Assembly (NCBI GenBank): GCA_014529385.2
Contig: CM043971.1
Span: forward strand, 29,593,709 to 29,657,708
Origin: Adiantum capillus-veneris
Lineage: Eukaryota > Streptophyta > Polypodiopsida > Polypodiales > Pteridaceae
Direction of reading: 5' to 3'
Length of the DNA stretch: 64,000 nt
Shown here: positions 10,411 to 20,800 of the stretch, in pieces
Layout: each line of letters opens with the position of its first letter
Numbering within the stretch: position 1 is the stretch's first letter
Notes under the pieces: generated by a model
Told to the model about the DNA's origin: nothing
Database searches by the model: none
Seen by the model: only the letters and a program-made list of their open reading frames with translations
Position numbers and translations under genes: made by a program

Positions 10411-12000
10411 TGGTTGTGAAAAATGCACTTGTGGAAAAAGATAGGAGAAAGGAATGGTTTGAGCATCATCTAAAGAACAAAGATATCAAGGTTGGGGATA
10501 AAGTCCTTACGTATGGAGTGAGAAACGAGAAGAAAAAGTTGAAATATGCGGAAAAGGACCATATAGAGTATGCAAAATCACTCCACAATGTACCATTCGG
10601 GTGGAAACTCTTGATGGAGTTGAAACCATTGAATTCCTCAATGGGAGTAAATTTAAAAGATACTATGATCATTTAATCCAAGAGAAGTTATGTGCCATCC
10701 ATCAAAAAAAGGTAGCCAAGACATAAGCAGAATTGAAAAAGATACAAGCTCAACCTAAGGCTAAGAAGCCACAACAATGTATAACACATGCATTTCACGT
10801 TGAAACAGAGGATGATTGGTTGGAATCTGACACACCTCTATGATACCCTATTGAGTTAAATAGCACCTATGGGAAAGTGCTATATACCGTTTTATTGGAC
10901 ATGGGTGCTAATTATAATTTGTTATCATATGGGGTGTGGTGTCAATTAGGAAAGCCATCTCTATCTGAGAGTACTATCAAAGTCAAGGGTGTCAACAAGA
11001 AAAAAAACTGCGGTTTTTGGAATCTAGCATACTTTTGTCAGTTATGACAACGGGGTTGTGGCTCAAGACATTTCGGTCATGCCTACTAGAACTATGGAAG
11101 GCAATATAAACCTAGGACATGCTTGGATGATAGCCACCAAATGCACTATTGATTGGGGGACTGGGAGTGTCACAACACAAAAACCAACTCTTAGCCTTGC
11201 CACTCAAGCAATAGTCACTGAGATATCGCCTCCCAAGAAAATACAACCCAAAACAGTGCATGTCTAGAGGTTGAAACATCTGTAACTATAGCCCAACTCT
11301 CTAGAGCTTCAACTTTTGTAGTTGAAACAAAAAATGAGACACACAAGACCCATTGCAATATAACTAAGAAAACATACAAATGGGGTCCCTAAAGCTTCTT
11401 TAGCGACAATTTTTTATGCTAAAAAACAGAAGCCTTGTAAGAAACGCCCCACTCGCTCCAAAAAATGTAAGAAAACGTTGCGTTAGATTCCTAAAAGACT
11501 ATTGGAAGCCCAAGGCTACTATGAATAAAATGATCAAATCTAGGTGCCAAAACGTAAATTGTGTTCTTACCTCTCACCTATAGACCCATGTGAGTCAAAT
11601 CCTATAACGATAAAGCCGATTGAAGATCATGGGAAGGGAAAGATTACAAAACAGTACATACCTCATCCAGAGCTAGTTTGGGTATCCAAGAAAGAACGAC
11701 TTATTTCGCTCAGCTCAATTATAGAAAAAAGAAATGAAGCTTCTTGCTCTTCATGTAGTTCATATATGGAAATACAAGCTTCGACACAATCTCCACCTAC
11801 CATTGTAAATATCCATACAAACAAGAAATAATTTGCATCTCCCGTTGTAAGTTCACCACTTACAACAACATTGCAAATAAAATCATGGGAGAGTACCTTA
11901 CCACCCTTGCAACTTGATGAAATGCCCAGGGGAGTCTAGTCAAAGTTCTTCACCCATAACAACTTGGAGCAATTGGTTTCAAAAGGTGACGACATCGTTC
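10411..12000 (+). pseudogene. A2 pol C-terminal remnant: integrase barrel, second retropepsin, W-V-P-K tail
   Basis: Corresponds to 25,600-27,220 of element A. 10411-10676 holds the integrase C-terminal region (ALVEKDRRKEWFEHH, KVGDKVLTYGV). 10850-11160 holds the second retropepsin-like domain (VLLDMGANYNLLSYGVWC, so the Asp is kept but DTG is now DMG; INLGHAWMIATKCTIDW). A frameshift lies near 11010. The tail keeps four motif sites near 11376, 11479, 11534 and 11677. The Trp codon is TAG at two of them (TAGATTCCT and TAGGTGCC), and the first has an inserted G. Further stops occur. The left junction lies in a short identity (AGACA/TTGG) shared by the two joined regions, as expected of a microhomology deletion. 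Confidence 0.85.
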
Positions 12001-12017
12001 CAAAAGGTATAATCTAC

Positions 12018-12123
12018 CCAAGGAAGGGGGGAGTGTTTGCTGACATCCATCATTCACTTGCTCCCCTCTTAACCTTCCTCCCTGACCTCTCAATCTTCCA
12101 ATATTAGGGAATGTATATATATA
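12018..12123 (+). promoter_or_regulatory. Internal purine tract plus TATA-like promoter module of A2
   Basis: AAGGAAGGGGGGAG at 12020-12033 is followed by TGTTTGC and, about 80 nt later, TATATATATAG at 12113-12123. The same arrangement lies at 27230-27332 in A. It stands between the end of pol and the accessory ORF, so it could drive that ORF. Its start resembles a polypurine tract followed by an LTR beginning with TG. Promoter activity is inference. Confidence 0.5.
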
Positions 12124-12310
12124 GCCCTATACTCATGAAAACAAAAATAAAAAGTAAAAGAGCAAGAGCCACCAAACAAAAATTTGGAAACCTACAAGTT
12201 CTAGTACATGACCCAAAATCATAAAAACACATCATGCACAAGGACACGACCTTTTGATATGACCCTTATAATATTTGCACACTAACCATCATCTATCTGT
12301 GTGTATAGAT

Positions 12311-12733
12311 ATGGCTAGTACTCTAGAGTCATCCACTCCTACCTTGGGTGAGAGATACCCTCTTTACTTTTCACAAGTGTTTCACATAGTCTACACGGTG
12401 CTTGCATGTGAATGGGATTTGGTAGATACGCTAGCGTGTGAGAAGAATTTTGAGGAATTAAAATGGCTGATACGACTCTTGACCATGAATGATCCCTACT
12501 TAGTAGAGAGCATCTCTCCAATTGCACAAGCTTATCCTTTTCACCAAGATGACTATAGACGTCTAGTGACCATCTTAGTGAACATATGTGCCTCTAATGA
12601 TGAGAAAGAGTTACATGATTACACGGATGGCACGTATGGTCTCACAGATGATGACTTTGTTCTTCTCGATGACGAGGATAGGGGTTTAGACCTAGGGCTA
12701 CCCGCCCATCTATTCAATATCCTGCTCCCTTGA
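12311..12733 (+). CDS. A2 accessory protein, 141 aa, family unknown
   Basis: A complete frame from ATG 12311 to the stop at 12731-12733. It is acidic, with no signal peptide or membrane segment. It is colinear with the accessory ORF of element A (27503-27925), also 141 residues. Shared blocks are ERYPL, CEWDL, ACE-NFEEL-WLIRL, DPY, a His/Phe-Q-D-[DE]-Y region, and a C-terminal signature GLTDxDF-x-LDDEDRG ending in NILxP. The rest of A2 is full of stops, yet this frame is open, while many residues differ from A. That argues for constraint during much of the divergence. I do not recognise the family. It could be an element-encoded regulator or a captured host gene. The TATA-like sequence about 190 nt upstream may drive it separately from gag-pol. 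Confidence 0.7.
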   Translation: MASTLESSTPTLGERYPLYFSQVFHIVYTVLACEWDLVDTLACEKNFEELKWLIRLLTMNDPYLVESISPIAQAYPFHQDDYRRLVTILVNICASNDEKELHDYTDGTYGLTDDDFVLLDDEDRGLDLGLPAHLFNILLP

Positions 12734-13445
12734 CTCTCTAGGGGGTTGCAAATAATTAGGTTAGGGTTCCTTATGTTGTTTGATTTTGTTCAATAAAGGT
12801 TGGTGCCTCTTCCCATTGATGTGCCTCTTAGATGTATTCCTTGAGTTTTCTAGTGTATATAGGAATGCGTTGCAAAATTGCAATTTTGACCTTCATGGAA
12901 TCTTTGTCTCGTTCACTCTTCGAATCGAGCATGGTCATCAACACGAACAGGTGTTTCTTGTCCATTAGCATTGCCCCTTGTCTTTTTTTTGCATCCATAT
13001 TTGTCTGCTTTAAATGTGATTGGTAGCACAATATTCAACACATTTGCTTAGATTAAACATTAGATTCTATATTTTTTTTGTTATAATCCCTTGTCTAGGT
13101 TTAAGAATCAAGCAGTCTAACTAAGCTAGTTTGACCAAGTTAAGTGTTAGAGATCTTCTCTTAATACCATGGGAAATGACTTGCTAATAATCAATGGTTT
13201 CCTTAGGTTCTTAGTCTGATTTAGGAAGCATTGTGTGCAATGTACTATGGATTTCTAGTGGGCTTAGTTCCTATTGACCTTTAGCTTAAGTATTATAAAG
13301 GGAGTTTACTAGCTGGGGAGGGTAACAGTGTCATATGACCCCCCAAAGTTACAAAATTGAAATGCTGAAAATGAACAAATAAAGAATTTAAAAGTGCCAC
13401 AATGTAAAATCAAGCTGAAAGAGAAATCTCAGCTTGATTTGGTAA
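12734..13445 (+). other. A2 3' non-coding region, first part
   Basis: AT-rich sequence after the accessory ORF. It matches A weakly at first (GTTAGGGTTCC-like text and a TGCCTCTTAGATGTAT motif), then has no counterpart in A. No gene is recognisable. It stops at GGTAA, the left target site of element B, and continues at 56070. Confidence 0.6.
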
Positions 13446-13667
13446 TGCTAGCAGCAAGGTAACACGGATACCATTTTTCGGAGTTTTCATTGTAAAAACA
13501 CTTATTATTTTGATAAATCGAGAATATTGTAACTCCTATTTCTTCGGATAAACCTTGTAATTGATGAGCTGGGGCTACAAGCTTCCAGATTGTATCAACC
13601 TGTCATTACCCATCTTTGGTAGAACTCCCAGATTATTAGTTTTGACCACCAAAAACCTTGCTTAAGG

Positions 13668-13675
13668 TATAAAAG
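13668..13675 (+). promoter_or_regulatory. TATA box of the B LTR promoter
   Basis: TATAAAAG, conserved at 55370-55377 in the 3' LTR. It is placed about 220 bp into the LTR, as expected for U3. Confidence 0.65.
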
Positions 13676-13818
13676 CCAATTTTTGTAAGTTATTATTAAG
13701 TTTTTGGATAATGAAATACATAGCATGAGCCAATGCCGCTCACCTCTCTCCTTCTCGCGCTTCCTACTCCCTCCCCGGTTGTCACATTGCAATCGCGTTT
13801 GTTGCATTGCAACCGCAG

Positions 13819-13824
13819 GTAAGA
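13819..13824 (+). other. Candidate splice donor in the B LTR
   Basis: CCGCAG|GTAAGA is preserved in the 3' LTR at 55521. With the intron-like leader that follows, it suggests removal of the leader from the genomic-length transcript. Possible acceptors are a TTGCAG near 28895 or a nearby site. Inference only. Confidence 0.35.
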
Positions 13825-14369
13825 GCGCTACAAATTGACGTAAGCACATCACAGTAATTCGTAGCTTTTGACATCGCCGGCCCGCGGACTAATTTCATCA
13901 TAAGTAAGAATTTACACCTCAAAATAAAAAACTAAGCATAGGCGGGGTATTGGGGCATCATTGCTAAGCATTTAGATGCATTCTGGGTCGAAAACGACTA
14001 GGTCAAAAATCCACTGTTGTTAATAATCGCAATTTTGGCACTTGACCTAAAGTGGGGTTTGAAACCATAAGCATGTGTGCTCAGGTCTTATAAACATGTC
14101 CTAGAAGTTTCATTACGTTTGGATGTCATTTGATGCTGCAATGGATGTAATTTGTTTGCCGATGAGCGATTGGCTTTTAGTGATTTCAGTCACTTGAGTG
14201 TAGCTTGATTTAGATGCCAGTTGTAGTTGTTTTCCGAGAGATTGACACCCTCTTGTAGCCTCTATGCATTAGTCGAGTCAGCTTCATCCCATGGATTGAC
14301 AATTTAATCGTGGTTCTTGCTAATACTGCTATAAAATAGGATAGTGAGGTTAGACACGCGTCCCACATT

Positions 14370-14387
14370 TGGCGCCATTGTCTGGGA
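14370..14387 (+). other. Primer binding site of element B
   Basis: TGGCGCCATTGTCTGGGA starts 2 nt after the LTR. It matches the tRNA-Asp type site of Athila/Tat elements (TGGCGCCGTTGCCGGGGA) at most positions. Confidence 0.75.
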
Positions 14388-16146
14388 TCGAAGAGACCTA
14401 AATTAGGAAAAAACACAAGCGTCTTGTGTAGTTATCCTTTAACTTCCTCTAGGATCTCCTAGAGTTAAAAACTTTCTTTTAGAAACCGCATAGCCTAAGA
14501 TTGTCGTCTTTTGCTGTGTAGAGGTAGCTTGGAAATAATCATACTTGATGAGTGCCTTTAGGATTGTAGGATTGTAGAAATAGATTAGGATTGTGAGAAT
14601 GATTGATAGACGAGACAAGTCTTAAGATCAATGCTCAAAAAACCATAAAAGACAAAAAAAACGAGTGTTTGTGGACACTTTCCACAACTCCATTGCATGA
14701 GAATCTAGGAGTAGGGTAAGTAGGATTCGAGGTGGATTTCAGAACATTGCTCTCTCTGAAAGAATCATTGTGAGTTGTTATTGGAAGTTACAGAATTTCA
14801 GGTCTACAGCTAGAAATAGCAGGAAAAGACTCCAAACCACTCAATCTGACTGGAGAGTAAGCTTAAAAGTTGTTTGAACCAGTGGGTAAGCTCAAGGACA
14901 CTTAGAGGTAAAAATTTCAAGAGTTGGCCAAAACTCAGATTATTTACTTTTTCTTGACATTTTAAGCCAAATTAAGTTTTGACTTGATTCATAGGCTTGA
15001 AATAACTCATAAAAGGACTATCCTTGAAAAAAGTGCAGAAATTGGTTCATTTCAAGCTTGAAGTTAATAATCGTGATTATTAACTTTCAGCTTAGATTTG
15101 ACCAAAGTTCATACCATTGACTCATTGCATGTGTAGAAACAACTTTTGTAAAGGCACAAAAGGTTTGGATCACAAAATTGGCAAAAAACTGGGTAAAAAC
15201 TAAAGTTTGTACTGACTTTCTAAATCTTGAGTGTAAATTGGGAAAAAATTAGTGCAAACTTGTTGAAATTTGATTCATAGGCTTATATTGATGTGATAAA
15301 CATGTGTACATGTTCAGTTGACCAAAAAGATGCAAAAAGTTGCTAGAAGTAAATACTCGCAATTATTTACATCTGCTCCATTTTTCAACTTTTTTGACCA
15401 AGTTGGCATACCACTAGTTTTACCATGTTGTAATAAGTTCATAAACCAAATTTGTTAAGATTTGGATCATTGGATTGAAAATTGTGACCAAATTTGCAAA
15501 GTTAGTCTGCGAACAAAAAACTGATGACCATTTGACCAAAACTTGTCCAAACTTGATGAAACTTGGCTAGAGACCTTAAGTTGAAGTGCTTAACAGATCT
15601 GTGTCAAAGTTGGGACAAAAATTTACAAAAATATAGTTGGAATTAATAATCGCGATTATTTACATCTGCTTCAAAAAATTATAAATTTGCAAGTTATAGT
15701 ATACCGCAAGGTCAAGCATATCAAGTAGACCCCACAAATCAATTTTGGTGAAATTTGGATCACAGAAGTGAGACTTAAGACAGATTCTTGAAATCAGACT
15801 ATGTGGATACAAAACAGTTGATAAACTTGAACAGATTTTGTCCCAACTTGTTGAAACTTGTCCAGGGACTTTAACAGGTTGTATACTTGGCAAACCAAGC
15901 CAAAAAGTGCAAAAAACTGGCAAAAGTAAATAATCACGATTATTTACTACTACTACATAGTGACACCAGTTTTGATTTTTGAACTTGTACAGTGTTAGAC
16001 CAACATAATACAAAGCAACCAGGCAATTTTGGGTTCAATCGAATCCAAATTGGTACAGGTTCACTCAGTTTCCAACATTGATTTTTTGTCAAAGTCGAAT
16101 CTGTAAGTCATTTACAACTCCCATAGCTTGATTTGAAGTGATATAC
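14388..16146 (+). other. B leader, first part
   Basis: Non-coding, with no long frame. A GTAAGT-like donor lies near 14717 (AGTAGG|GTAAGTAGG). From 15063 it holds the 288-bp palindrome repeats. It is interrupted at 16146 by element A inside TATAC and resumes at 28807. Confidence 0.7.
15063..15947 (+). repeat. Array of ~288-bp diverged repeats with palindrome AAATAATCNCGATTATTT (5' leader of B)
   Basis: Palindromic cores lie at 15063-15084, 15349-15370, 15642-15663 and 15926-15947, spaced 286, 293 and 284 bp. Between cores the units share only diffuse phrases (TTTGACCAA, TTTGGATCA, CAAACTTG.TGAAACTTG, ACATCTGCT after the core). The cores are therefore much better conserved than the spacers. 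The second copy is imperfect (ATACTCGCAATTATTT). The same core and period recur at 39599-40199. Confidence 0.85.
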
Positions 16147-16456
16147 TGTTAACCCTCGTGGCTCACGGACACCCTATCGCCTACGACGGACACTGTAACC
16201 GTATTATTTATTTAAGTAGAGTCAGGCACCGGGCTTGTCGGTCCAATAGGGAAAGGTAGAGTGATCGCCGATGAGAGGCGCACTCTAACACGAACATGCT
16301 AGGGTTAGTTGGCTAAGCATGGGCGCCCAAGTGTGAATGGGGTGAGCTCACATAAAAGACAATTAAACCTAAAATTGAGTCATTCTCTCATTGTGCAATA
16401 GAAGCTGCTCTTGCTCCATCTCCACCTTCTCCTTCACCATCTCCATGTGTGTGTGC

Positions 16457-16495
<39 letters not shown>

Positions 16496-16725
16496 TGAGA
16501 GTGTGTGTGCGATCGAGCGTTGTGGCGGCACGACGGCAGCGAGGCGGTTGAGCACGGCGTAGCGACGTCTCCCTCTTCTTCGCGGCGAGGAATCCTCTAC
16601 GGCAGGAGCATAAGGCGGTGAGTGACACACCATTGCCCTCTTTGAGCTTACTAGTTAAACTAGTTGTGTGCTTGGAGCCGTCTGCGGCTCGTACACGGTG
16701 TATCGGCAAATCCCTTGCTTTGACA
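16147..16725 (+). repeat. 5' LTR of element A
   Basis: 579 bp, TGTTAACCCTCG...GCTTTGACA. It contains CACATAAAAGA as the best TATA-like site (about 16351) and a (GA)n tract at 16457-16493. The A2 LTR (56727) is related but lacks the first 20 or so bases. Confidence 0.93.
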
Positions 16726-16748
16726 GTGCGGCAAGGAGTGCACATTTT

Positions 16749-16766
16749 TGGCGCCGCTGCCGGGGA
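16749..16766 (+). other. Primer binding site of element A (tRNA-Asp type)
   Basis: TGGCGCCGCTGCCGGGGA, one base from the Athila-type tRNA-Asp site. It lies 23 nt after the LTR, an offset larger than in most elements. Confidence 0.8.
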
Positions 16767-17874
16767 ATAGCCCTGCACTAAGCCCAAGAGGCACTTTGTG
16801 CTTCTTGTATGAGTGGTTTGCAGCAGGAAAGAAGAGGGAGAGGAAGGCGTATTTTTTCTGCAAGTTGTTAATTCTGTTTTTCTGTTGCGCACAGTTTGCA
16901 TTTTCTGTTTTTCTGCTTCGTACATTTAGTATTAGTTAGACAGTTAGCAAAATTCTATTTTTCTGTTTACACACCGTTAGCATTTCTTGCATTTTTTTTG
17001 CATTTTCTGTGTTTTCACTGCACAGTTCTGTCAAGTTTCAATTTCTGCATTTTCTGTGTTTTCTGTGTTTTCTGGTTTGTGCACAGTTAGGCGCACAGTT
17101 AGTTAATTAAGTAGGTTAGTAATTAGGTGAACCACGGATTAGCAAGTCAGTAGGTAGGTGGGACAGTAAATAGTTAGGTGAGGTCAACGCGCACCAAAAC
17201 GCGTACCAAATAATATCTCAAAAAAAAAATCTGAAAAAAATAAAATAAAATAAAATTTGAAAAAAAAAGCGAAAAATAAAAACGTGAGCGAGGGGGAGGT
17301 TAGATTTTCGAAAATAAAAAACGTGAGTTATAAAAACGGACGGGTTGGTTTGTATAAAAGTTAGATCGGGATCGGGATCATTTCCCCAAGCCCAATAAAA
17401 CACGTGAGTTATAAAAACGGACGGGTTGGTTTGTATAAAAGTTAGATCGGGATCATTTTCCCAAGCCCAAGCCCAAGCCCAAGCCCAAGCCTTAGTCCTC
17501 AGTCTTATGATATACACTAGACTCACTCTTATATATATACCCTACCTCCTCAAGAGGGAATGAGAGCATGTGGGACAAGTCCTCCACTCTCCTCCCTTCT
17601 CTTCCCACTGGCACCTTTAGACTTGCTATTTGGAGCCTAGTTCCCCAGCTAGGAAAAGACTGTTTCGGGCTTTTCTGGAGCAAAATAGAACCAAACAGTG
17701 GGTTGTAAAGCACAGCGCATCCCTCCTAGCGATACGCTCGTTTCGAGCTATCACACGGCCCATTCCACGACACGCTCTAAAAAATCTAGCAAAAAAACAA
17801 ACAAAAAACACGCTAAAAACTAGTCACAAGGCCTCCTAGAGCAGCTTTTTGACACCTTAGGGTATCAAAAGCAC
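16767..17874 (+). other. Element A leader
   Basis: Non-coding. A T/TTTCTG-rich stretch (16840-17080) is followed by A-rich text, a duplicated TATA-containing unit (17322-17475), a CCCAAG hexamer run (17460-17490) and TATATATATACC near 17533. No frame resembles a known protein. Opposite-strand frames here are compositional. Confidence 0.65.
17322..17475 (+). repeat. Tandem duplication carrying TATAAAAG in the A leader
   Basis: Two copies of about 77 bp share ACGTGAGTTATAAAAACGGA, GGTTGGTTTGTATAAAAG, GATCGGGATCATTT and CCCAAGCCCAA. The second lacks one GGGATC repeat. Each carries a TATAAAAG about 530-610 bp upstream of the gag ATG. Confidence 0.8.
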
Positions 17875-20800
17875 ATGCACTTACGCTTTGGGCGGGTGCT
17901 AGAACACGAGCATATTGAGGGTGCCTCTGTTCATACGGACACCCATTACCCATCCACGATAGGCTCTAGACCCTCAGCGGGGACACAAGGTAGCACCACC
18001 CAAGACCCTAAAATAGCCGCTAGTGATTCCTCCTCCGACTCAGAAATCATGGAAGCATACCCTACCCAAAACACTGAGAGAGAAGGCCATGCACCTCCCG
18101 AAGCTCCACAGCCTAGTACTAGTATATTTAGCCGTTTCATGGAAACATTAGGTAGAGCTACTCGCTTGGAACCTGATGCAAATGAAGCACACGAAGGGGG
18201 TGGGGAAGTGGACTCTCCTTTCACATCGCACGTGGACCCCACACCCCCAAAGAGTGTCCATGTGGATATCCTGCCAACTTCTTACTAAGAAGGCCCTGTT
18301 GAGCTGCCTCCTTCAGAAGTTCCCTCTAGAGTACCGTTGGTCACAAGTAAAACCACGGGCAGCAACATTGCTTCTACCTCACAAGAAACCGTTAACACGA
18401 CGACTCTAGAAGGATTGTTCATTAATGATCATTGGACATACGACCTCCACACTGAGGTGTTGACAGATCTACACTCTGGCCACGCCTACCATGTAGGATG
18501 GATAGAGATTGTACAATCCACCTCTAGTGCCACGAGCATCGAAGATCAACAGAAAATGTTCTGTAATGTTATCCATGGCATTATTCAATCAGAAAGGCAA
18601 AACCGAGGGGTAAATATACTCTCAACTGGCCCCATGAGATTTCTGGATACGAGCAAGGCTCAACAACCTACTCTATCACAAATGGAGACTCCTCTAATGA
18701 GCCCCACGGACCCATCTTACGTCATTTCACCTGGGGTCTCTATGCAATCTGAGCCTCCGAGCGACAACTTTAGCTTCCCTAACTTGGCTCAACCCTCTAT
18801 TAAGGAAAACACAGTGCTCACTCCAGGGATAAGCTTGACAGAGAATGTACCGATGACATCTACGGTTAGCGCAGTGCCACTACCTAGGATCGTAGTACCT
18901 AATATGGGGCCTCGACCGTATGTGCCTCTAGCCCCTTATGCACACATGGACCCCACACCTCCAATTGTACCACTTGTTTATGCTCCTCGAGTGCCGCTCC
19001 CTAGCCCTTATCCGAGTGGACCTATGCCCGGTTATGTTCCATATCCTGCATCATCCACACATATGCCAAGACCGGTACCCGTCCCTCTCCCACATATGAT
19101 TCCAAGAGTACCTCCACCGGCCCTACCTCCTCACATAGGTGACTTGGCAGCATTTGCTCAAACCATAGGTCGATCTATCGCGGAAAATATGCGTCATGCA
19201 TCTGATAGAGAGCCTAGAAGTAAGGCAGTACAAATTGCCAAACTCACGCAAAAATTCAATGGGGACGAAGATGCTAGGAAACACATTGAAGTGTTTGAAC
19301 AAGTATGTGATTCCTTAGGGGAACGCAACGAACTACATAAGTGCAATGCCTTAAGCTTGACATTAAGTGGGAAGGCTGGAGATTGGTATAGGACCCTAAG
19401 GGTGGACGAGAAAACAATCTACCCTACCCTTCGAAGGTTGTTTCTAAAGGAGTACATACGAGAAGGTGTGCTTTGGGGTGTAGCATCTCAGCTACAGAAG
19501 GCCGAACGTAAGGAAGGAGAGTCAGTAAGGGACTTCATTAGTCGTCTAAAGCACTTAAACTCTCGCTGCCCTGTAAATGAGCGCTTCAACAATAACCAAC
19601 TGCTTGATCGATTCATTCGAGGGTTGAGGAATGAAGGAATCTATAATGGACTAGTGATTAGAGGTATCACAACCTGGGAAGATGTCACTGCCAATGCAAT
19701 CCAATTAGAGAAAAACTTGATGATAGCAGGCATGAGGGTGTCTACTGACACGAGATCCACTAGCTCACAAGCCATTGAGTATGAACCCATGACTGCAAAG
19801 CCCATTGCCAATGAGCCAAAGGTATTTGAGACATTCTTGACAGACCTCACCAAGGCAATCCAAGAGTCTCTTAAGGATAATCGACCCCCTCAAAATAGTC
19901 ACATGTATCCAAGAAGGGAGCAACAATGGTGTTCCATTTGCTTAGGTCCACATAGCACTAGTGAGTGCCCTACGTTTAGAGTAAAATTTAATGGAACTTG
20001 CAACGCATGTGGTAGGTATGTTCACCAAGCTAAGGATTGTTTAATGATCAAACGTATTATGGAAAATAGACCACCTGTAGCCTGGACGGATGCACCTCGA
20101 GCTCCTGTATTGATGCCTGCTCCACCTGTTGAGCAACTACCGCAACACATGGTCCCTAGATCTCAAAATGCTGTACAAGCTACACCGCTACCACCTCCTA
20201 TGCTAGGACCGCAGCCCCCGCATCCAAGAGTCGCCCCTATGAACCAAGTGGGTTGCGAGCCATCAAATGCTTATGCAGATGGCTGTGAGGAGGAAATAGA
20301 CACTAGTATTGCCTACGGACTTGATACATTGGAAGAGTGTCCTATATACTACATGGAAGATTGTTGGGGGCAAGTCAAGCCGGTTTATCAAGCTGCTGCT
20401 CTCGCATCCAGAGGTCAAAATATCAACACCCAGGCTAGGAGGCCACCTCTTCAATGCTACGAGTGTGGTGGGCCACATCGGGCAGCGGAGTGCCCTATTA
20501 GGCTGCAAAAGAATGCTGCACAGATGCAAATGAATCAAGGGAGCACGTCTGCAATGCCAATACTCACATGTAATCGTTGTGGCATAGATCACTTGATTGC
20601 CCAATGCCCCTATAACCCAAATGCGCCTAAAATCACACCCCTAAATTTGGTCGAAATTGTTAGTGTGACATCGCCAATACCACCCGTCGCACCCGCTTAT
20701 GCGATTACACGGTCCATGCTTCAAGGGCCAGGCCATATCCTCGAAGAGAGAGATACCGCGTCATTTATCCAAGCAAAGAAAAAGAAGACACGAAGGAAGA

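Larger units (their letters stand above)
9401..13445 (+). mobile_element. Element A2, left part: internally deleted OTA-type gypsy element
   Basis: Colinear with element A but lacking its 5' LTR, the N-terminal half of gag and about 5.7 kb from mid-gag to the integrase C-terminus. It retains gag core, integrase tail, second retropepsin-like region, W-V-P-K tail, internal promoter-like module, accessory ORF and 3' non-coding sequence. It is cut at 13445 by element B and resumes at 56070-57287 with its purine tract and 3' LTR. This is the outermost layer of the main nest. Confidence 0.85.
13446..14367 (+). repeat. 5' LTR of element B
   Basis: 922 bp, TGCTAGCAGC...GTCCCACA, pairing with 55148-56069. 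It contains a TATA box (13668), a pyrimidine-rich presumed start region (about 13735-13775) and a strong splice-donor match in the transcribed part (13819). A half-copy of the element's palindrome (GTTAATAATCGCAATTTT) lies at 14019. Confidence 0.9.

Noticed and set aside
15063-15947. Spaced palindromic repeats resembling a CRISPR array
   Set aside because: Spacing near 288 bp, related spacers and a plant retroelement context exclude CRISPR.
16388-16925. Minus-strand frames rich in Leu-Ser and Arg in the A LTR (and the matching frames at 28441-28815 and 56980-57297)
   Set aside because: They are translations of the (GA)n/(GT)n tracts and CG-rich LTR sequence, and they recur wherever the LTR does.
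17218-17526. Minus-strand frame with an Ala-Trp repeat
   Set aside because: Produced by the CCCAAG hexamer run and the duplicated leader unit; no independent support.
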